A DNA stretch of 48,501 nt from JAUIEH01 sp964483375 (GTDB taxonomy: Bacteria; Pseudomonadota; Alphaproteobacteria; Caulobacterales; Maricaulaceae). This document shows, piece by piece, positions 25,926-34,691 of this stretch. The translations under genes were made by a program, and so were the position numbers. Positions within the stretch are counted from its first letter, which is position 1; every line of letters starts with the position of its first letter. Location: the NCBI GenBank assembly GCA_964483375.1, contig CAZABJ010000014.1, positions 1 through 48,501 of the forward strand, read 5' to 3'. The notes beneath the pieces were generated by a model, which worked only from the letters and a program-made list of their open reading frames with translations, ran no database searches and was not told where the DNA came from.

Positions 25926-26696
25926 CTAATGAAAGCGCTCGCCGAGATAGACGCGGCGAACATCGGCGTTGGCCCGGACTTCTTCAGGATCGCCTTCGAA
26001 CAAAACCTCGCCTTCGAAGAGGATGGACGCACGGTCGACGATATCCAACGTCTCCCGCACATTGTGGTCGGTGATCAGCACGCCTATTCCACGACGCTTC
26101 AGGTAAAGGATGAGTTCCCGAATATCATTTACCGCGAGCGGATCGATGCCGGCGAACGGCTCGTCAAGCAGAATGAACGACGGCCCCGTCGCCAAACAGC
26201 GCGCGATTTCGACCCGTCGGCGTTCCCCGCCTGACAGCGAAAGCGAGGCCGAGCCCCTGAGATGCTCGATGTGCAGCTCAGCCAACAGGCTGTCGACGAT
26301 TTCCGCTCTGCGGGTCTTGTCGGGTTCGACCAGTTCGACCACGCCGGAGAGGTTTTTCTCCACGGTCAAGCCGCGGAAAATGGAGGCCTCTTGCGGGAGA
26401 TAGCCCAGCCCGAGCCGCGCGCGCTGGTACATCGGCAATGACGTGATGTCGTGACCATCCAGCATGATGCGCCCGGTGTCCGCCGAAACCAGCCCGGTGA
26501 TCATGTAGAAGCAGGTGGTCTTACCGGCCCCGTTGGGCCCCAAGAGCCCCACCACTTCGCCGCGATGCAGAGAAAGGGAGACTTCGCGGACCACTTGGCG
26601 GCTCCGGTAGGATTTGCCGACGCGGTCGACAAAGAGGCCGACATCCGCCTGCAGTTCGCCCGACCTGGCCGCGCGCCTCGCTCTGTTCGGCTTCAT
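25926..26696 (-). CDS. lptB: LPS export ABC transporter ATPase LptB
   Basis: LptB powers extraction of lipopolysaccharide from the inner membrane by LptF/LptG. The 256-residue ATPase has Walker A GPNGAGKT at 53-60, the signature LSGGE at 154-158, Walker B FILLDEPF with Glu179, and His211. The C-terminal VRRVYLGERF is typical of LptB. Start ATG 26696 removes 39 unconserved residues from the open frame and leaves a short basic N-terminus. It follows lptA by 46 bases and precedes rpoN by 8. Confidence 0.95.
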   Translation of the reverse strand: MKPNRARRAARSGELQADVGLFVDRVGKSYRSRQVVREVSLSLHRGEVVGLLGPNGAGKTTCFYMITGLVSADTGRIMLDGHDITSLPMYQRARLGLGYLPQEASIFRGLTVEKNLSGVVELVEPDKTRRAEIVDSLLAELHIEHLRGSASLSLSGGERRRVEIARCLATGPSFILLDEPFAGIDPLAVNDIRELILYLKRRGIGVLITDHNVRETLDIVDRASILFEGEVLFEGDPEEVRANADVRRVYLGERFH

Positions 26697-26742
26697 GGAT
26701 GACGCTTCGCGTTTGAGACGAGATGCAACAACGGCCAATGCG

Positions 26743-27267
26743 TCACCGGTTGTCGTCGGCCACGACGCCGCCGCCTTCCTCTTCAGGATAGAAGACGGCC
26801 CGGACCGGCGCATCGGAGGACACCAAGCGAGAGCGCCCAGCGGAGGGCTCCACGATGAGTTGGTCGCCGGTGAGCGTGTCGCGGCCGCGCACCAAGGTCA
26901 CATTGCCGGTGAGCACGATTTCATCGGTTTCGATGCGGTACTCGCCGCGATCGCCGCGAGCGGTTTCTTCAGCGGTGATGTAGGAAACCGCGCCTTCAGC
27001 GACGAGACGCACCACTTCGCCGACCCCGCCATCGGGGGCTTCAGCGAAATGCACGTCCAATTGGTCGGCCAAAAGCCGGCCTTCGCCTTGGCGCACATCC
27101 ACGTTGCCGCTCCACCGGGAGACCCGCAACTCGCTGAGAAATTCGGTGGAATCCGCGGTGATGTCGATGGGGCCGCCTTCGCGCCCCACTTGGGCGACGC
27201 CGGGCGCCGCATGCAACGCCGCCGCGCAGAGCGCCGCTGCGACGATAAGCGTTTTCATCTCACCCAT
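26743..27267 (-). CDS. lptA: LPS transport periplasmic protein LptA
   Basis: LptA oligomers form the periplasmic bridge that carries LPS to the outer membrane. The 174-residue product has a signal peptide (MKTLIVAAALCAAALHAAPGVAQ), then the OstA/LptA beta-jellyroll with PIDITADSTEF, GNVDVRQGEGRLLADQLDV and YRIETDEIVLTGNVTLVRG. ATG 27267 is chosen because GGAGG lies 8 bases upstream; it overlaps the lptC end by 8 bases. ATG 27258, three codons in, is the alternative. Confidence 0.92.
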   Translation of the reverse strand: MGEMKTLIVAAALCAAALHAAPGVAQVGREGGPIDITADSTEFLSELRVSRWSGNVDVRQGEGRLLADQLDVHFAEAPDGGVGEVVRLVAEGAVSYITAEETARGDRGEYRIETDEIVLTGNVTLVRGRDTLTGDQLIVEPSAGRSRLVSSDAPVRAVFYPEEEGGGVVADDNR

Positions 27268-28003
27268 CTTCGTCTCCTCCCGCCGACTGGCCGTCCACGT
27301 CCTCAGCCACGCCGGCGTCATCGCCTTCTTCCCGCAGGGGCGGCGCCAAGCGCGGCTCCTGGTCGATGCGCCCCACCACATTGTCGTAAAACAAAATCCG
27401 CGCGCCGCCATCGATAATCTCAAACGATTGCGACTCAATTTCGCCCAACGGCCCGTTTCCGCTCACCGGCTCCTCGCCGACGATGCGCCCCTCGCGCAGA
27501 TAAACGCGCGCTGAGGAGGTGAAGAACTCGTAGCCGTTGGCGCTTGCGAACCGCACGTCGCCTTCCAAATCGAGCGCGGAGGTCTCCTCTATGAAATCGC
27601 CGACGGTCGCATTGACGAACAGCGTTGGCCCGTCGGGATCTTCAAAAACGAGCGCGGGGACCGACAACTCGATGCGTTCGTCGCCGCCGGCTTCCCGCAT
27701 CGCGGCGTCGGCGGTGATGACGTAGGGGACGCCGTCGGTGTCCCGCCCGGTGAAGCGCGGATTGATCATGCGAACCGTGCGCGTCTCGGCGCCGCCTTCG
27801 GCGGGGCTGTTCCCCGCGATCGCGGCGTGACGAATGACGATCGTCGCGATGGAAGAGGAAATCCCGAGGATCGCGACGCCCAAGGTGATGCGCAGCGCTT
27901 TCACGAACACCGAGCGGCGACGCGCGGCGGCCAGCGTCACCGCGCGACGCGGTTCCAGGTATGACAATCCGCGACCATACGGGGCCGCGGCCTGGGCGGT
28001 CAT
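27260..28003 (-). CDS. lptC: LPS export system protein LptC
   Basis: LptC is a bitopic inner-membrane protein that passes LPS from the LptBFG pump to LptA. The 247-residue protein has a basic cytosolic N-terminus of about 40 residues, one membrane helix (ALRITLGVAILGISSSIATIV) and a periplasmic beta-jellyroll (MINPRFTGRDTDGVPYVITAD). It ends in an acidic Gly/Asp tail. Start ATG 28003 has AGAGG upstream; the open frame extends a further 60 codons without support. The position between rnd and lptA is the usual one. Confidence 0.92.
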   Translation of the reverse strand: MTAQAAAPYGRGLSYLEPRRAVTLAAARRRSVFVKALRITLGVAILGISSSIATIVIRHAAIAGNSPAEGGAETRTVRMINPRFTGRDTDGVPYVITADAAMREAGGDERIELSVPALVFEDPDGPTLFVNATVGDFIEETSALDLEGDVRFASANGYEFFTSSARVYLREGRIVGEEPVSGNGPLGEIESQSFEIIDGGARILFYDNVVGRIDQEPRLAPPLREEGDDAGVAEDVDGQSAGGDEDG

Positions 28004-28109
28004 GGGTGAACCTCTTCGCAATCGCGAAAGCCCGGAGGCGTTGACCGCAAGATGCGCGCGCGAGGGAGCGGGGTCAAACGCGAAGCGCTGCGGTCCTGCG
28101 GTCGTCGGG

Positions 28110-28724
28110 TCAGGAGTGCGCGAAGATGTCCACGTCCGCCCAGCCCGCCCTGTCAAGCGCCGCCCGAGTGGGCACAAAGTCAAAGCAGGCGCGCGCCAGG
28201 TCGAGCCGTCCCTCTCGCACGAGCATGGCCTCCAAGGCGTCGCGAACGACGTGTAAATGCAGCACGTCGGAGGCAGCGTAAGACAGCTGCGCCTCGCTGA
28301 GCGTTTTTGCGCCCCAATCCGAACTCTGCTGTTGCTTCGACAGCTCCACCCCCGCCAATTCGCGGACCACGTCTTTCAGCCCGTGCCGGTCAGTATAGGT
28401 GCGCGCGAGTTTGGAGGCGATTTTGGTGCAGAAAAGCGGGGTTGGGCGCACATGCAGGTCGCGCTCGACGATCGCCGCGTCAAACCGGGCGTAGTGGAAG
28501 ATCTTTTCCACCGTTTCATCCCCGAGCAGACGCTTGAGGTTCGGACAGTCATAAGCGGGACGGTCAAGCTGGACGACATGGGCGTCCCCATCCCCGGCGG
28601 AGAGCTGAACCACGCAGAGCGCGTCACGCTGGAGCGACAGCCCGAGGGTCTCGGTGTCCACGGCGACCCGGCGACCGAACGCAAGGCCTTCAGGCAGGTC
28701 GGTCCGATGAAAGTGAATGGTCAC
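28110..28724 (-). CDS. ribonuclease D-like 3'-5' exonuclease
   Basis: This 204-residue protein is a DEDDy exonuclease of the RNase D family, which trims RNA 3' ends. The catalytic acidic residues are Asp23 and Glu25 in DTETLGL, Asp82 in YARFDAAIV, and Tyr149/Asp153 in YAASDV. The HRDC domains of full-length RNase D are missing; this short form is common next to lptC in alphaproteobacteria. It starts with GTG 28724, with GGAGA at good spacing. It heads the minus-strand run rnd-lptC-lptA-lptB-rpoN-hpf-ptsN. Confidence 0.9.
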   Translation of the reverse strand: MTIHFHRTDLPEGLAFGRRVAVDTETLGLSLQRDALCVVQLSAGDGDAHVVQLDRPAYDCPNLKRLLGDETVEKIFHYARFDAAIVERDLHVRPTPLFCTKIASKLARTYTDRHGLKDVVRELAGVELSKQQQSSDWGAKTLSEAQLSYAASDVLHLHVVRDALEAMLVREGRLDLARACFDFVPTRAALDRAGWADVDIFAHS

Positions 28725-29002
28725 GGCATGCTCTCCGGGACAGTCTTCTAGCGCGTCGCGCAGGGCTAGCCTGGTGCGTGCGTCGTGTCACCTCGCCGCG
28801 AAGCGCGCCAAGGTCTCAATCGGGCCGCATTCCTCGCTAAACTTGGCGAGGCTTTGCACCGGTCCTTGACCGGCCTCACCCTCCCTCAGGCGGGGAAAAC
28901 GCGACGAAGAAGCAGGCTCGCCAGGCATTGGTCACCAAGCCGGCGCAGCTTACTCTGCAGACATCGACGTTTCCTTCGCCCCGACCAGATCCGAGGTCAT
29001 CC

Positions 29003-29788
29003 ATGCATCGTTCGCTCCTCGCCGCAGTTTTCGCCGCCGCCGCGCTCACCGCGCCGAGCCTTGCACAGAAGGGTCCGCCGACGGGCGAGACCGAGGCCGC
29101 CCCGGGCCCGGGCGTTCCAGCGCCACTGCGGCCCAGCGCGGAGGAGGCCAGGACGCTGCTCGTGGGCGAGTGGTCGGCCGACGATCCTGACGAGGACCTA
29201 TATTTGCAGCTGTTCGCCGATGGCCAGGTCTTGATTGACGACGGCGGCAGTGACGTCGAAACGGGCTATTGGGAGGTGCGCGACGACGGTTACGGCGGCC
29301 TTGAAATAATCGCCTACGAAAACATCGAGCGCGACGACCCCAATGTCGAGCCGCTGGTGTTTCTGACCGAAGACAGAATCCTCATTGAGGACGAGGGCGC
29401 CTTCAGCCGCGTCTCTTTCGAGCCCGGCGAAGCCACGACCGGGGACGGCTGGACGACCGAAAGCGCAACGGCGTTTCTGGTCGGCCGTTGGGTCGGCGAC
29501 GGGAATGGCGGTCTGACCGAGCTGACGCTCATGGAAGGCGGACGCGCCATCGCGGTGCAGTCGCCGGGCGGTGCGGAGGAACCGGGCATTTGGCGCGTGT
29601 TGGTCGGCGCGCGCGGTGACCTAACGATCATCGCCGGCCCGGACGGGGACACGCCCGATTCCGGGATCCTAGAAATCCTCGACGACAACACCATCCGTAT
29701 CGCGGACGACTTCACGATGCGCCGCGCCGACGCTGGGTCGGCGATGCCCGCGCCTTCGCCGTCGCCGGCGCCGGGCCCGAAGGGCTAG
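29003..29788 (+). CDS. secreted protein with two copies of a VGxW module
   Basis: I do not recognise a named family. The 261-residue protein has a signal peptide (MHRSLLAAVFAAAALTAPSLAQ), a Pro/Gly linker, two related modules at about 45-140 and 153-243, and a Pro/Ala/Ser tail. Each module begins LLVGEW or FLVGRW, has an F/L..DG or EGG turn near position 25, a G(Y/I)W about 40 residues in, a GxLxII strand, and ends in D(R/N)xIxI. The pattern suggests a small beta-barrel or lipocalin-like fold, which is inference. The next two genes carry 5 and 1 copies of the same module. Start ATG 29003 has GAGG upstream. A terminator follows, so it may be its own unit. Confidence 0.72.
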   Translation: MHRSLLAAVFAAAALTAPSLAQKGPPTGETEAAPGPGVPAPLRPSAEEARTLLVGEWSADDPDEDLYLQLFADGQVLIDDGGSDVETGYWEVRDDGYGGLEIIAYENIERDDPNVEPLVFLTEDRILIEDEGAFSRVSFEPGEATTGDGWTTESATAFLVGRWVGDGNGGLTELTLMEGGRAIAVQSPGGAEEPGIWRVLVGARGDLTIIAGPDGDTPDSGILEILDDNTIRIADDFTMRRADAGSAMPAPSPSPAPGPKG

Positions 29789-29827
29789 ACCAACCGGGCG
29801 ATCGTTGCGAAAGCAGCCGCAGAAGGG

Positions 29828-29858
29828 GCCCTCGCGGGAACGCGAGGGCTTTTTCTTT
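29828..29858 (+). terminator. rho-independent terminator
   Basis: A 9-bp perfect stem GCCCTCGCG/CGCGAGGGC with a GGAA loop is followed by TTTTTCTTT. It lies 40 bases after the stop of the two-module protein and separates it from the five-module gene. Confidence 0.88.
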
Positions 29859-29998
29859 GGACTGTTTGCGTCTCATTTACCGTCACATAGGCATCAGCGG
29901 ATGGCAGCTTGCGCTGCAGGCGGGGCGGGCGACGGTCACACAATCGCCGTGGCGGCTGAACATCCTGCGGATTGACGCTCAACCGAGGAGACGGAGCG

Positions 29999-31795
29999 AT
30001 GCGAACCCTGACGGCGTTGGTCGCCCTGTTGGCGGCGCTCACAGGCGTGCCGGCGCCTGCGCAGGACCTGCCCGACGCGGAGGTCGCGTTCGACGCGGGC
30101 GCGTTGGCCGCCCCCGACGCGGCGTCCGAGGCTATTGTGGGGCTTTGGCGCGTGGGTCTGCCTGGCGGCGCTGAGGCGCGGTTCGAAGAGGGCGGCGCGT
30201 TCACTTATTACGAAGAGACCGGCGAGGAGGTCCTGGGCGATTGGGACATTCGCGCCGGCTCGGCGGGCACGCTGGAACTGGTTACCTGGCCCCCGGTTTG
30301 GCCGGATGTGACGTTCGGCGACATCGAAACCTTCCGCTTCCTCGCCGCGGATCGCGCGTTAGTCGGCGAGACGCTCGAATTGAGCCGCGTCCCCGACGCC
30401 GCCCCGTCCGGGCCCGGCCTGGACGAAGGCGCGGGGCCCGCTGAGCCCGCGCCCGCCATTGGCGACGATGACCTCGGCGTTGAAGAGCTGCCCGCCATCG
30501 AAGGGCCTGATGTTCCCTTCGTCCCAAGAGATTTTGCGGAGACCCGGTCCGCCGCCGCAATTGACGCTGAAGCCGTGCTCATAGGCCGCTGGAATGCGCC
30601 CGACGTCCAAGCCGATGGGTTCGTCGAGTTCCAAACCGGCGGCGTCATTCTGTTCTCTGAAAACGGCATTGACGTCGAGAGCGGAGCCTGGCGCGTTGTC
30701 GATGATGCAAGCGGAGGCTTGACCATCGTCGTCAGCGGCGAGGATCGCCCGACCGAACGGGACTCGCTGGAAATCCTGTCTCCCGATCGTGTGCTTGTCG
30801 CCGGCGAAACCACGCTGTTGCGAATTCACGAGCAAACCGCCTCCCAACCGCAACTCTCCGCCCAAGAGGCCGCCGCGCTGCTGGTCGGGGTGTGGGTTGG
30901 CGAGGAGTTTGGCGAGCGCGGCGAGATTACGTTCCTGGCCAATGGCCGGCTCGAGGCGTTCCCTCCCGGCGGCGGACCGGCCGTGCGGGGGCGGTGGGAC
31001 GTGATCGAAGACGGCGGCGGCCTGGCCGTGCGCGCGTGGCGCGACGACCGGGGGTCGGAGCCGGAAATCGCCTCGCTTGAGGTGATGGGAGACGATTCCA
31101 TCATCATCGACGGCGAGCTCACGCTGAGCCGATTGAGCGGCGCGCCTGAACCCTTCGCCCCGTCCGCGGACGAAGCCGAAACGCTGCTTGTCGGCGTTTG
31201 GGAGGAACGCAACGACCAGGTGTTGATCGAATTCAGCGTCGATGGGCGGTTCCGGTCCGTTCTCGAGGGCGATTTCGCCCAGGAGGAGGCGGGACGCTGG
31301 TCGCTGGAGCCCACGCTGAATGGCGCGCTGTCCCTGGTGCTCTATCGCGATGGGATCTACGAGCCCAGTCGCTTGGGAACCGTCTATTTCATCACTGCCG
31401 ATAGGATCGAAACCGCCGATGGGGCCGTGCTCGAGCGCAGCGCGCGCAGCTTTGCGCCCGCGGCGCCGGCTGACGACGCGGTCGCGGCGGAAGGGGCGTT
31501 GGGCGGTCGCGAGGCCTTGGCCGGCGTTTGGCGCGGCGAGTTCGACGGCCGTCTCGCCGAAGTGACTTTCACCGCGAACGACCAAGTTCGGTTCCGCGAT
31601 CTCAGCGCTGAGCCGATTGCGGACGGCGTCGGCGTTTGGGATATCGCGCCGCTCTCGCCGGAGCTTTACGACGTCGTCGTCACGCTTCGCGACGCGCACG
31701 GCACGGCCCTGTCGCTGCGGGTCAGATTTCTCACCCCCGATGTGATCGAGGTTGAAACCGACGGCGTTGCGACCGTCATGCGCCGGCTGTCATAG
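29999..31795 (+). CDS. secreted protein with five copies of the VGxW module
   Basis: This 598-residue protein has a signal peptide (MRTLTALVALLAALTGVPAPAQ) and five modules at about 42-133, 182-279, 287-380, 390-482 and 502-598, separated by short acidic or Pro/Ala linkers; the first linker is the longest (134-181). Each starts (I/L)(V/I/A)G(L/R/V)W and contains a G(D/A/R/V)W at about 35-45 and a closing DR(I/V) or D(S/V)I strand with VLERS-like ends. No cysteines, membrane segment or catalytic motif is seen. The whole chain is strongly acidic. Start ATG 29999 follows GAGGAGACGGAG; an upstream TTG 29972 is rejected. No terminator is visible before the third gene. Confidence 0.72.
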   Translation: MRTLTALVALLAALTGVPAPAQDLPDAEVAFDAGALAAPDAASEAIVGLWRVGLPGGAEARFEEGGAFTYYEETGEEVLGDWDIRAGSAGTLELVTWPPVWPDVTFGDIETFRFLAADRALVGETLELSRVPDAAPSGPGLDEGAGPAEPAPAIGDDDLGVEELPAIEGPDVPFVPRDFAETRSAAAIDAEAVLIGRWNAPDVQADGFVEFQTGGVILFSENGIDVESGAWRVVDDASGGLTIVVSGEDRPTERDSLEILSPDRVLVAGETTLLRIHEQTASQPQLSAQEAAALLVGVWVGEEFGERGEITFLANGRLEAFPPGGGPAVRGRWDVIEDGGGLAVRAWRDDRGSEPEIASLEVMGDDSIIIDGELTLSRLSGAPEPFAPSADEAETLLVGVWEERNDQVLIEFSVDGRFRSVLEGDFAQEEAGRWSLEPTLNGALSLVLYRDGIYEPSRLGTVYFITADRIETADGAVLERSARSFAPAAPADDAVAAEGALGGREALAGVWRGEFDGRLAEVTFTANDQVRFRDLSAEPIADGVGVWDIAPLSPELYDVVVTLRDAHGTALSLRVRFLTPDVIEVETDGVATVMRRLS

Positions 31796-31835
31796 CCGGA
31801 CAGGGCTGCAGCGCCGGCGGCGTTGTCAGGGGCGG

Positions 31836-31851
31836 TGTGACCGGGGTCACA
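31836..31851. promoter_or_regulatory. CRP-type palindrome TGTGA-N6-TCACA
   Basis: The 16 bases TGTGACCGGGGTCACA match the TGTGA-N6-TCACA consensus of CRP-family regulators with perfect half-sites. The site lies about 80 bases upstream of the one-module gene at 31930. Whether a CRP/FNR-type protein of this organism binds is not known. Confidence 0.45.
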
Positions 31852-31870
31852 GCGAAAGGCGCGGCGAGAG

Positions 31871-31918
31871 GGTTTTCTCTCTTCAGCTCGGCGGCAATGA
31901 CGCCGCACCGAGAAAACC
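31871..31918 (+). promoter_or_regulatory. inverted repeat in the leader of the one-module gene
   Basis: GGTTTTCTC at 31871-31879 pairs perfectly with GAGAAAACC at 31910-31918. Inside lie GCGGC/GCCGC and CTCGG/CCGAG; the latter shares bases with the outer stem, so two alternative folds are possible. The structure ends directly before the ribosome site GGAGAGAG of the gene at 31930. Confidence 0.45.
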
Positions 31919-31929
31919 TGGAGAGAGAC

Positions 31930-32472
31930 ATGACCAAATCGTTTGCCGCCATCGCCGCCATCGCCTTTGCCGGCCTCCTCGCCCATGCCGCCCCGGCGGC
32001 CGCGTGCTACGTCGAAATCGACGAAGCCCCGCCGCTCGTGGATATGAACGCAGCCCCGGACGACCAAGTCTTGGCGTTCGACAGCCAATCCCAAACGGGT
32101 CCGGAGATCGTCGAAACCGACGAGCGCCGCACCGATGTCCGCGGTCCCGCCGTCGACGCCCAGTTCTTTGTCGGGGAGTGGGTCACTGAGACCGCCAACC
32201 CGCAATTCCAAAGCCGCGAGCAGACCCGCTTTATGCCGGACGGGCGCTTCTCCACCTCCGCCCAGCTCAGCGTTCAGGGCCAGACCCAGCAGTTCACCGC
32301 AACCGGGACATGGTCGGCGACCCCGGGCGACGGCGGCTTCATGATCCGGGCGCGCTTCGACCGTCCGATGTTTCCCGGCGCGCCTTCGGAAATCACGCAG
32401 AGGATCGAAATCATCGATCAGAACACGACCTATGATCCGGCGTCCGGGTCATATTCTCACCGCATGCGCTGA
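31930..32472 (+). CDS. secreted protein with one VGxW module
   Basis: The 180-residue protein has a signal peptide (MTKSFAAIAAIAFAGLLAHAAPAAA), an acidic linker of about 50 residues, and one module from about residue 76 to the end: FFVGEW, then FMPDGRFS, GTWSATPGDGGFMI, and a final strand. The FMPDGRF and GTW features are closer to generic lipocalin-like sequences than in the two upstream proteins, so this may be the least diverged copy. A single Cys26 stands just after the predicted cleavage point; it is not in a lipobox. Start ATG 31930 follows GGAGAGAG. A CRP-like palindrome and a leader hairpin precede the gene and a strong terminator follows. Confidence 0.72.
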   Translation: MTKSFAAIAAIAFAGLLAHAAPAAACYVEIDEAPPLVDMNAAPDDQVLAFDSQSQTGPEIVETDERRTDVRGPAVDAQFFVGEWVTETANPQFQSREQTRFMPDGRFSTSAQLSVQGQTQQFTATGTWSATPGDGGFMIRARFDRPMFPGAPSEITQRIEIIDQNTTYDPASGSYSHRMR

Positions 32473-32500
32473 CTTTTTTGCGCCCGCCGCGCCTCTCGCT

Positions 32501-32534
32501 GCCCCGCCGGTTCGCCCGGCGGGGCTTCCTTTTT
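32501..32534 (+). terminator. rho-independent terminator
   Basis: A 10-bp stem GCCCCGCCGG/CCGGCGGGGC with loop TTCGC is followed by TTCCTTTTT. It closes the secreted-repeat locus before the convergent epmB gene. Confidence 0.9.
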
Positions 32535-32548
32535 CACCGGCGCGCGCG

Positions 32549-33616
32549 TCAGGTTTTGTCCGGCGCCGGCGGATAGGCCGCCCAGCGACCGTCGGCGGTC
32601 TTAGCGCGCCACGCGCCCGTTTCGTCCCGCCGCACCTCGGCCTCGCAAATGGGCGCCTTGGACGCCCCGCCGGGAACGTCGAGCACATAAGTCGGCTGGC
32701 AGAGGCCGGAGGCCCGCGAGCGCAGCGTCCCGGCGATCGCCCGCCCGTCGTCCAGCGAGACGCGGAAGCGGCCCGTGCCTGGGGCGAGGTCCAGATGGTG
32801 GAGGTAATAGGGCTTCACCCGCGCCTCTACGAGCGCCCGCATTAAAGCCTCCAGAGTTTCGGCGTCGTCGTTCACCCCTTTTAGGAGAACGGTCTGGGAC
32901 ACCACCGGCGTCCCGGCGTCGACCAGCCGTGCGATCGCTGACAAAGCGGGCGGGGACAATTCGCGTGCATGATTGACGTGCAGCGCCACCCAAGTGCTCG
33001 CACCCTCAGCGCGCAACGCCTCAACCAGCGCAGGGGCGACGCGGTCGGGGTCGGCGACGGGCACGCGCGTGTGCCAGCGAATAATCTTCACATGGTCTAT
33101 GGCGGCCAAGCGATCGGTGAGGTCTCGGATGCGCGCGGGGGAGAGGATGAACGGATCTCCTCCGGTTAGAATAACCTCCCAGATGTCCGGTCTGGCGGCG
33201 ATATAGTCCAACGCCGCCTCCAACTCGGCGGGCTTCAATGTCGTCTCCCCGCCAGGGCCCACCATTTCGCGACGGAAACAAAACCGGCAATAGACCGGAC
33301 AGGCGTGCACGGCCTTCAGCAACACCCGGTCGGGATAGCGATGCACGACGCCTTTCACCGGCGAATGGGCGGCGTCGTCAATGGGGTCGAGGCGTTCTTC
33401 CGGCGCGATCGCCAGTTCGCGCGGGTCCGGGAGAAACTGCGCCGCAATGGGGTCGTCAGGGTCGTCGGGGTCCATCAACGCCGCAACGGCGGGCGTGATA
33501 GCGACGGCGTAGCGGGCGGCGACGGCCTCAAGCGCGCGGCGTTCACGGTCTGAAACCAAGGCTGCGTCGGCGAGGTCGGTTGGGGAGCGGAGCGTTTTCG
33601 AAGCGGCGGAGGTCAT
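32549..33616 (-). CDS. epmB: EF-P (R)-beta-lysylation protein EpmB (lysine 2,3-aminomutase-like)
   Basis: EpmB is a radical-SAM, PLP-dependent aminomutase that turns L-alpha-lysine into (R)-beta-lysine for EF-P modification. The 355-residue protein has the cluster motif with Cys106, Cys110 and Cys113 in ACPVYCRFCFRREMV, and the KamA-type LTGGDPFILS and TYVLDVPGGASK, where the Lys would bind PLP. A free lysine 2,3-aminomutase is possible on fold alone. The adjacent epmA and divergent efp, however, make the EF-P role by far the best reading. It is downstream of epmA with a 40-base gap. Confidence 0.92.
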   Translation of the reverse strand: MTSAASKTLRSPTDLADAALVSDRERRALEAVAARYAVAITPAVAALMDPDDPDDPIAAQFLPDPRELAIAPEERLDPIDDAAHSPVKGVVHRYPDRVLLKAVHACPVYCRFCFRREMVGPGGETTLKPAELEAALDYIAARPDIWEVILTGGDPFILSPARIRDLTDRLAAIDHVKIIRWHTRVPVADPDRVAPALVEALRAEGASTWVALHVNHARELSPPALSAIARLVDAGTPVVSQTVLLKGVNDDAETLEALMRALVEARVKPYYLHHLDLAPGTGRFRVSLDDGRAIAGTLRSRASGLCQPTYVLDVPGGASKAPICEAEVRRDETGAWRAKTADGRWAAYPPAPDKT

Positions 33617-33656
33617 CAGCGGGCCATAGCGCGCCTCGCCCGCGGGCGGAAGCGGC

Positions 33657-34691
33657 TCAGCGTTCCGGGGTCCATTGCACCGCCTCGATGTTCGGCGCGG
33701 CGAGACACACCATCACCACCCGATCAAATCCCATCGCCACGCCGGAAGCCGGCGGCATCTGCGCGAGCGCGGCGAGAAAATCCTCGTCCAAGGGGTAGCG
33801 TTCGCCATAGCGCGCCTCTTTCAGCGCCATTTCCGCTTCGAAGCGCGCGCGTTGTTCAAGCGGATCGGTGAGTTCGCCGAAGCCATTGGCGAGCTCCACC
33901 CCGCAGGCATAGACCTCGAAGCGTTCCGCGACCCGCGGGTCGGAAGGTTTTTTGCGTGCAAGCGCGGCTTCGACCGCCGGATATTCGTCGAGCACGCAAA
34001 GCGCGCCGCGACCGAGCGCCGGCTCCACCCGCGCCGTCAGAATGCGGGCGAACAGATCCGACCAATCGTCGTCCTCCCGCGCATCCAAGCCGATCGCTTC
34101 GGTCTGAGCGGCGAGGGCGGCGCGGTCGGGCGCCCCGTGATCCGACAGCGTCTCAAGCAAGTCCACCCTGGCATGGCGCCTGAAGGCTTCGGCGACGGTG
34201 ATGCGCTCATAGGGCTTGAACGGGTCGCAGGATGCGTCGCGCCACCGCAACGCCTCCGCGCCGACGGTTTCGGCGGCCAACGCGATCAACGCCGCGGTGT
34301 CGGCGATCGCGACTTCATAGGGCCTCTCGGCGCGATACCATTCCAGCATGGTGAATTCGCGGGCGTGCAGGGGACCGCTCTCGCGGTTTCGAAACACGCG
34401 GGCGAACTCGAACAGTTTGTCCTCGCCCGCCGCCAACAGCTTTTTCATCGCGAATTCAGGCGAGGTATGGAGATAGACCCGCCTTCGAGCGCCGTCGGCG
34501 CCGATCGCGTCGCTCGCGAAGGCGTGCAAATGCGCCTCATTGCCCGGCGAGCCTTGCAGAATTGCGCATTCTGTCTCTTCGAAGTCGTCGGCCTCGAACC
34601 AGCGTCGCATCGCCTGTTTGATGCGATTGCGCGCGAGAAGCAGACCGCGTCGGTCGGCGTACGCCGTCGTGTCCCAAAACGGCGTGGTCAT
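33657..34691 (-). CDS. epmA: EF-P--lysine ligase EpmA (PoxA/GenX)
   Basis: EpmA is a lysyl-tRNA synthetase catalytic-domain paralogue that attaches (R)-beta-lysine to a lysine of EF-P. The 344-residue protein has the class II motifs VYLHTSPEFAMKKLLA, FEFARVFRNRESGPLHAREFTMLEWY and, at the end, GVAMGFDRVVMV. It has no anticodon-binding domain, which separates it from LysS. It heads the epmA-epmB pair and is divergent from efp across a 108-base gap that must carry both promoters. Start ATG 34691. Confidence 0.94.
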   Translation of the reverse strand: MTTPFWDTTAYADRRGLLLARNRIKQAMRRWFEADDFEETECAILQGSPGNEAHLHAFASDAIGADGARRRVYLHTSPEFAMKKLLAAGEDKLFEFARVFRNRESGPLHAREFTMLEWYRAERPYEVAIADTAALIALAAETVGAEALRWRDASCDPFKPYERITVAEAFRRHARVDLLETLSDHGAPDRAALAAQTEAIGLDAREDDDWSDLFARILTARVEPALGRGALCVLDEYPAVEAALARKKPSDPRVAERFEVYACGVELANGFGELTDPLEQRARFEAEMALKEARYGERYPLDEDFLAALAQMPPASGVAMGFDRVVMVCLAAPNIEAVQWTPER

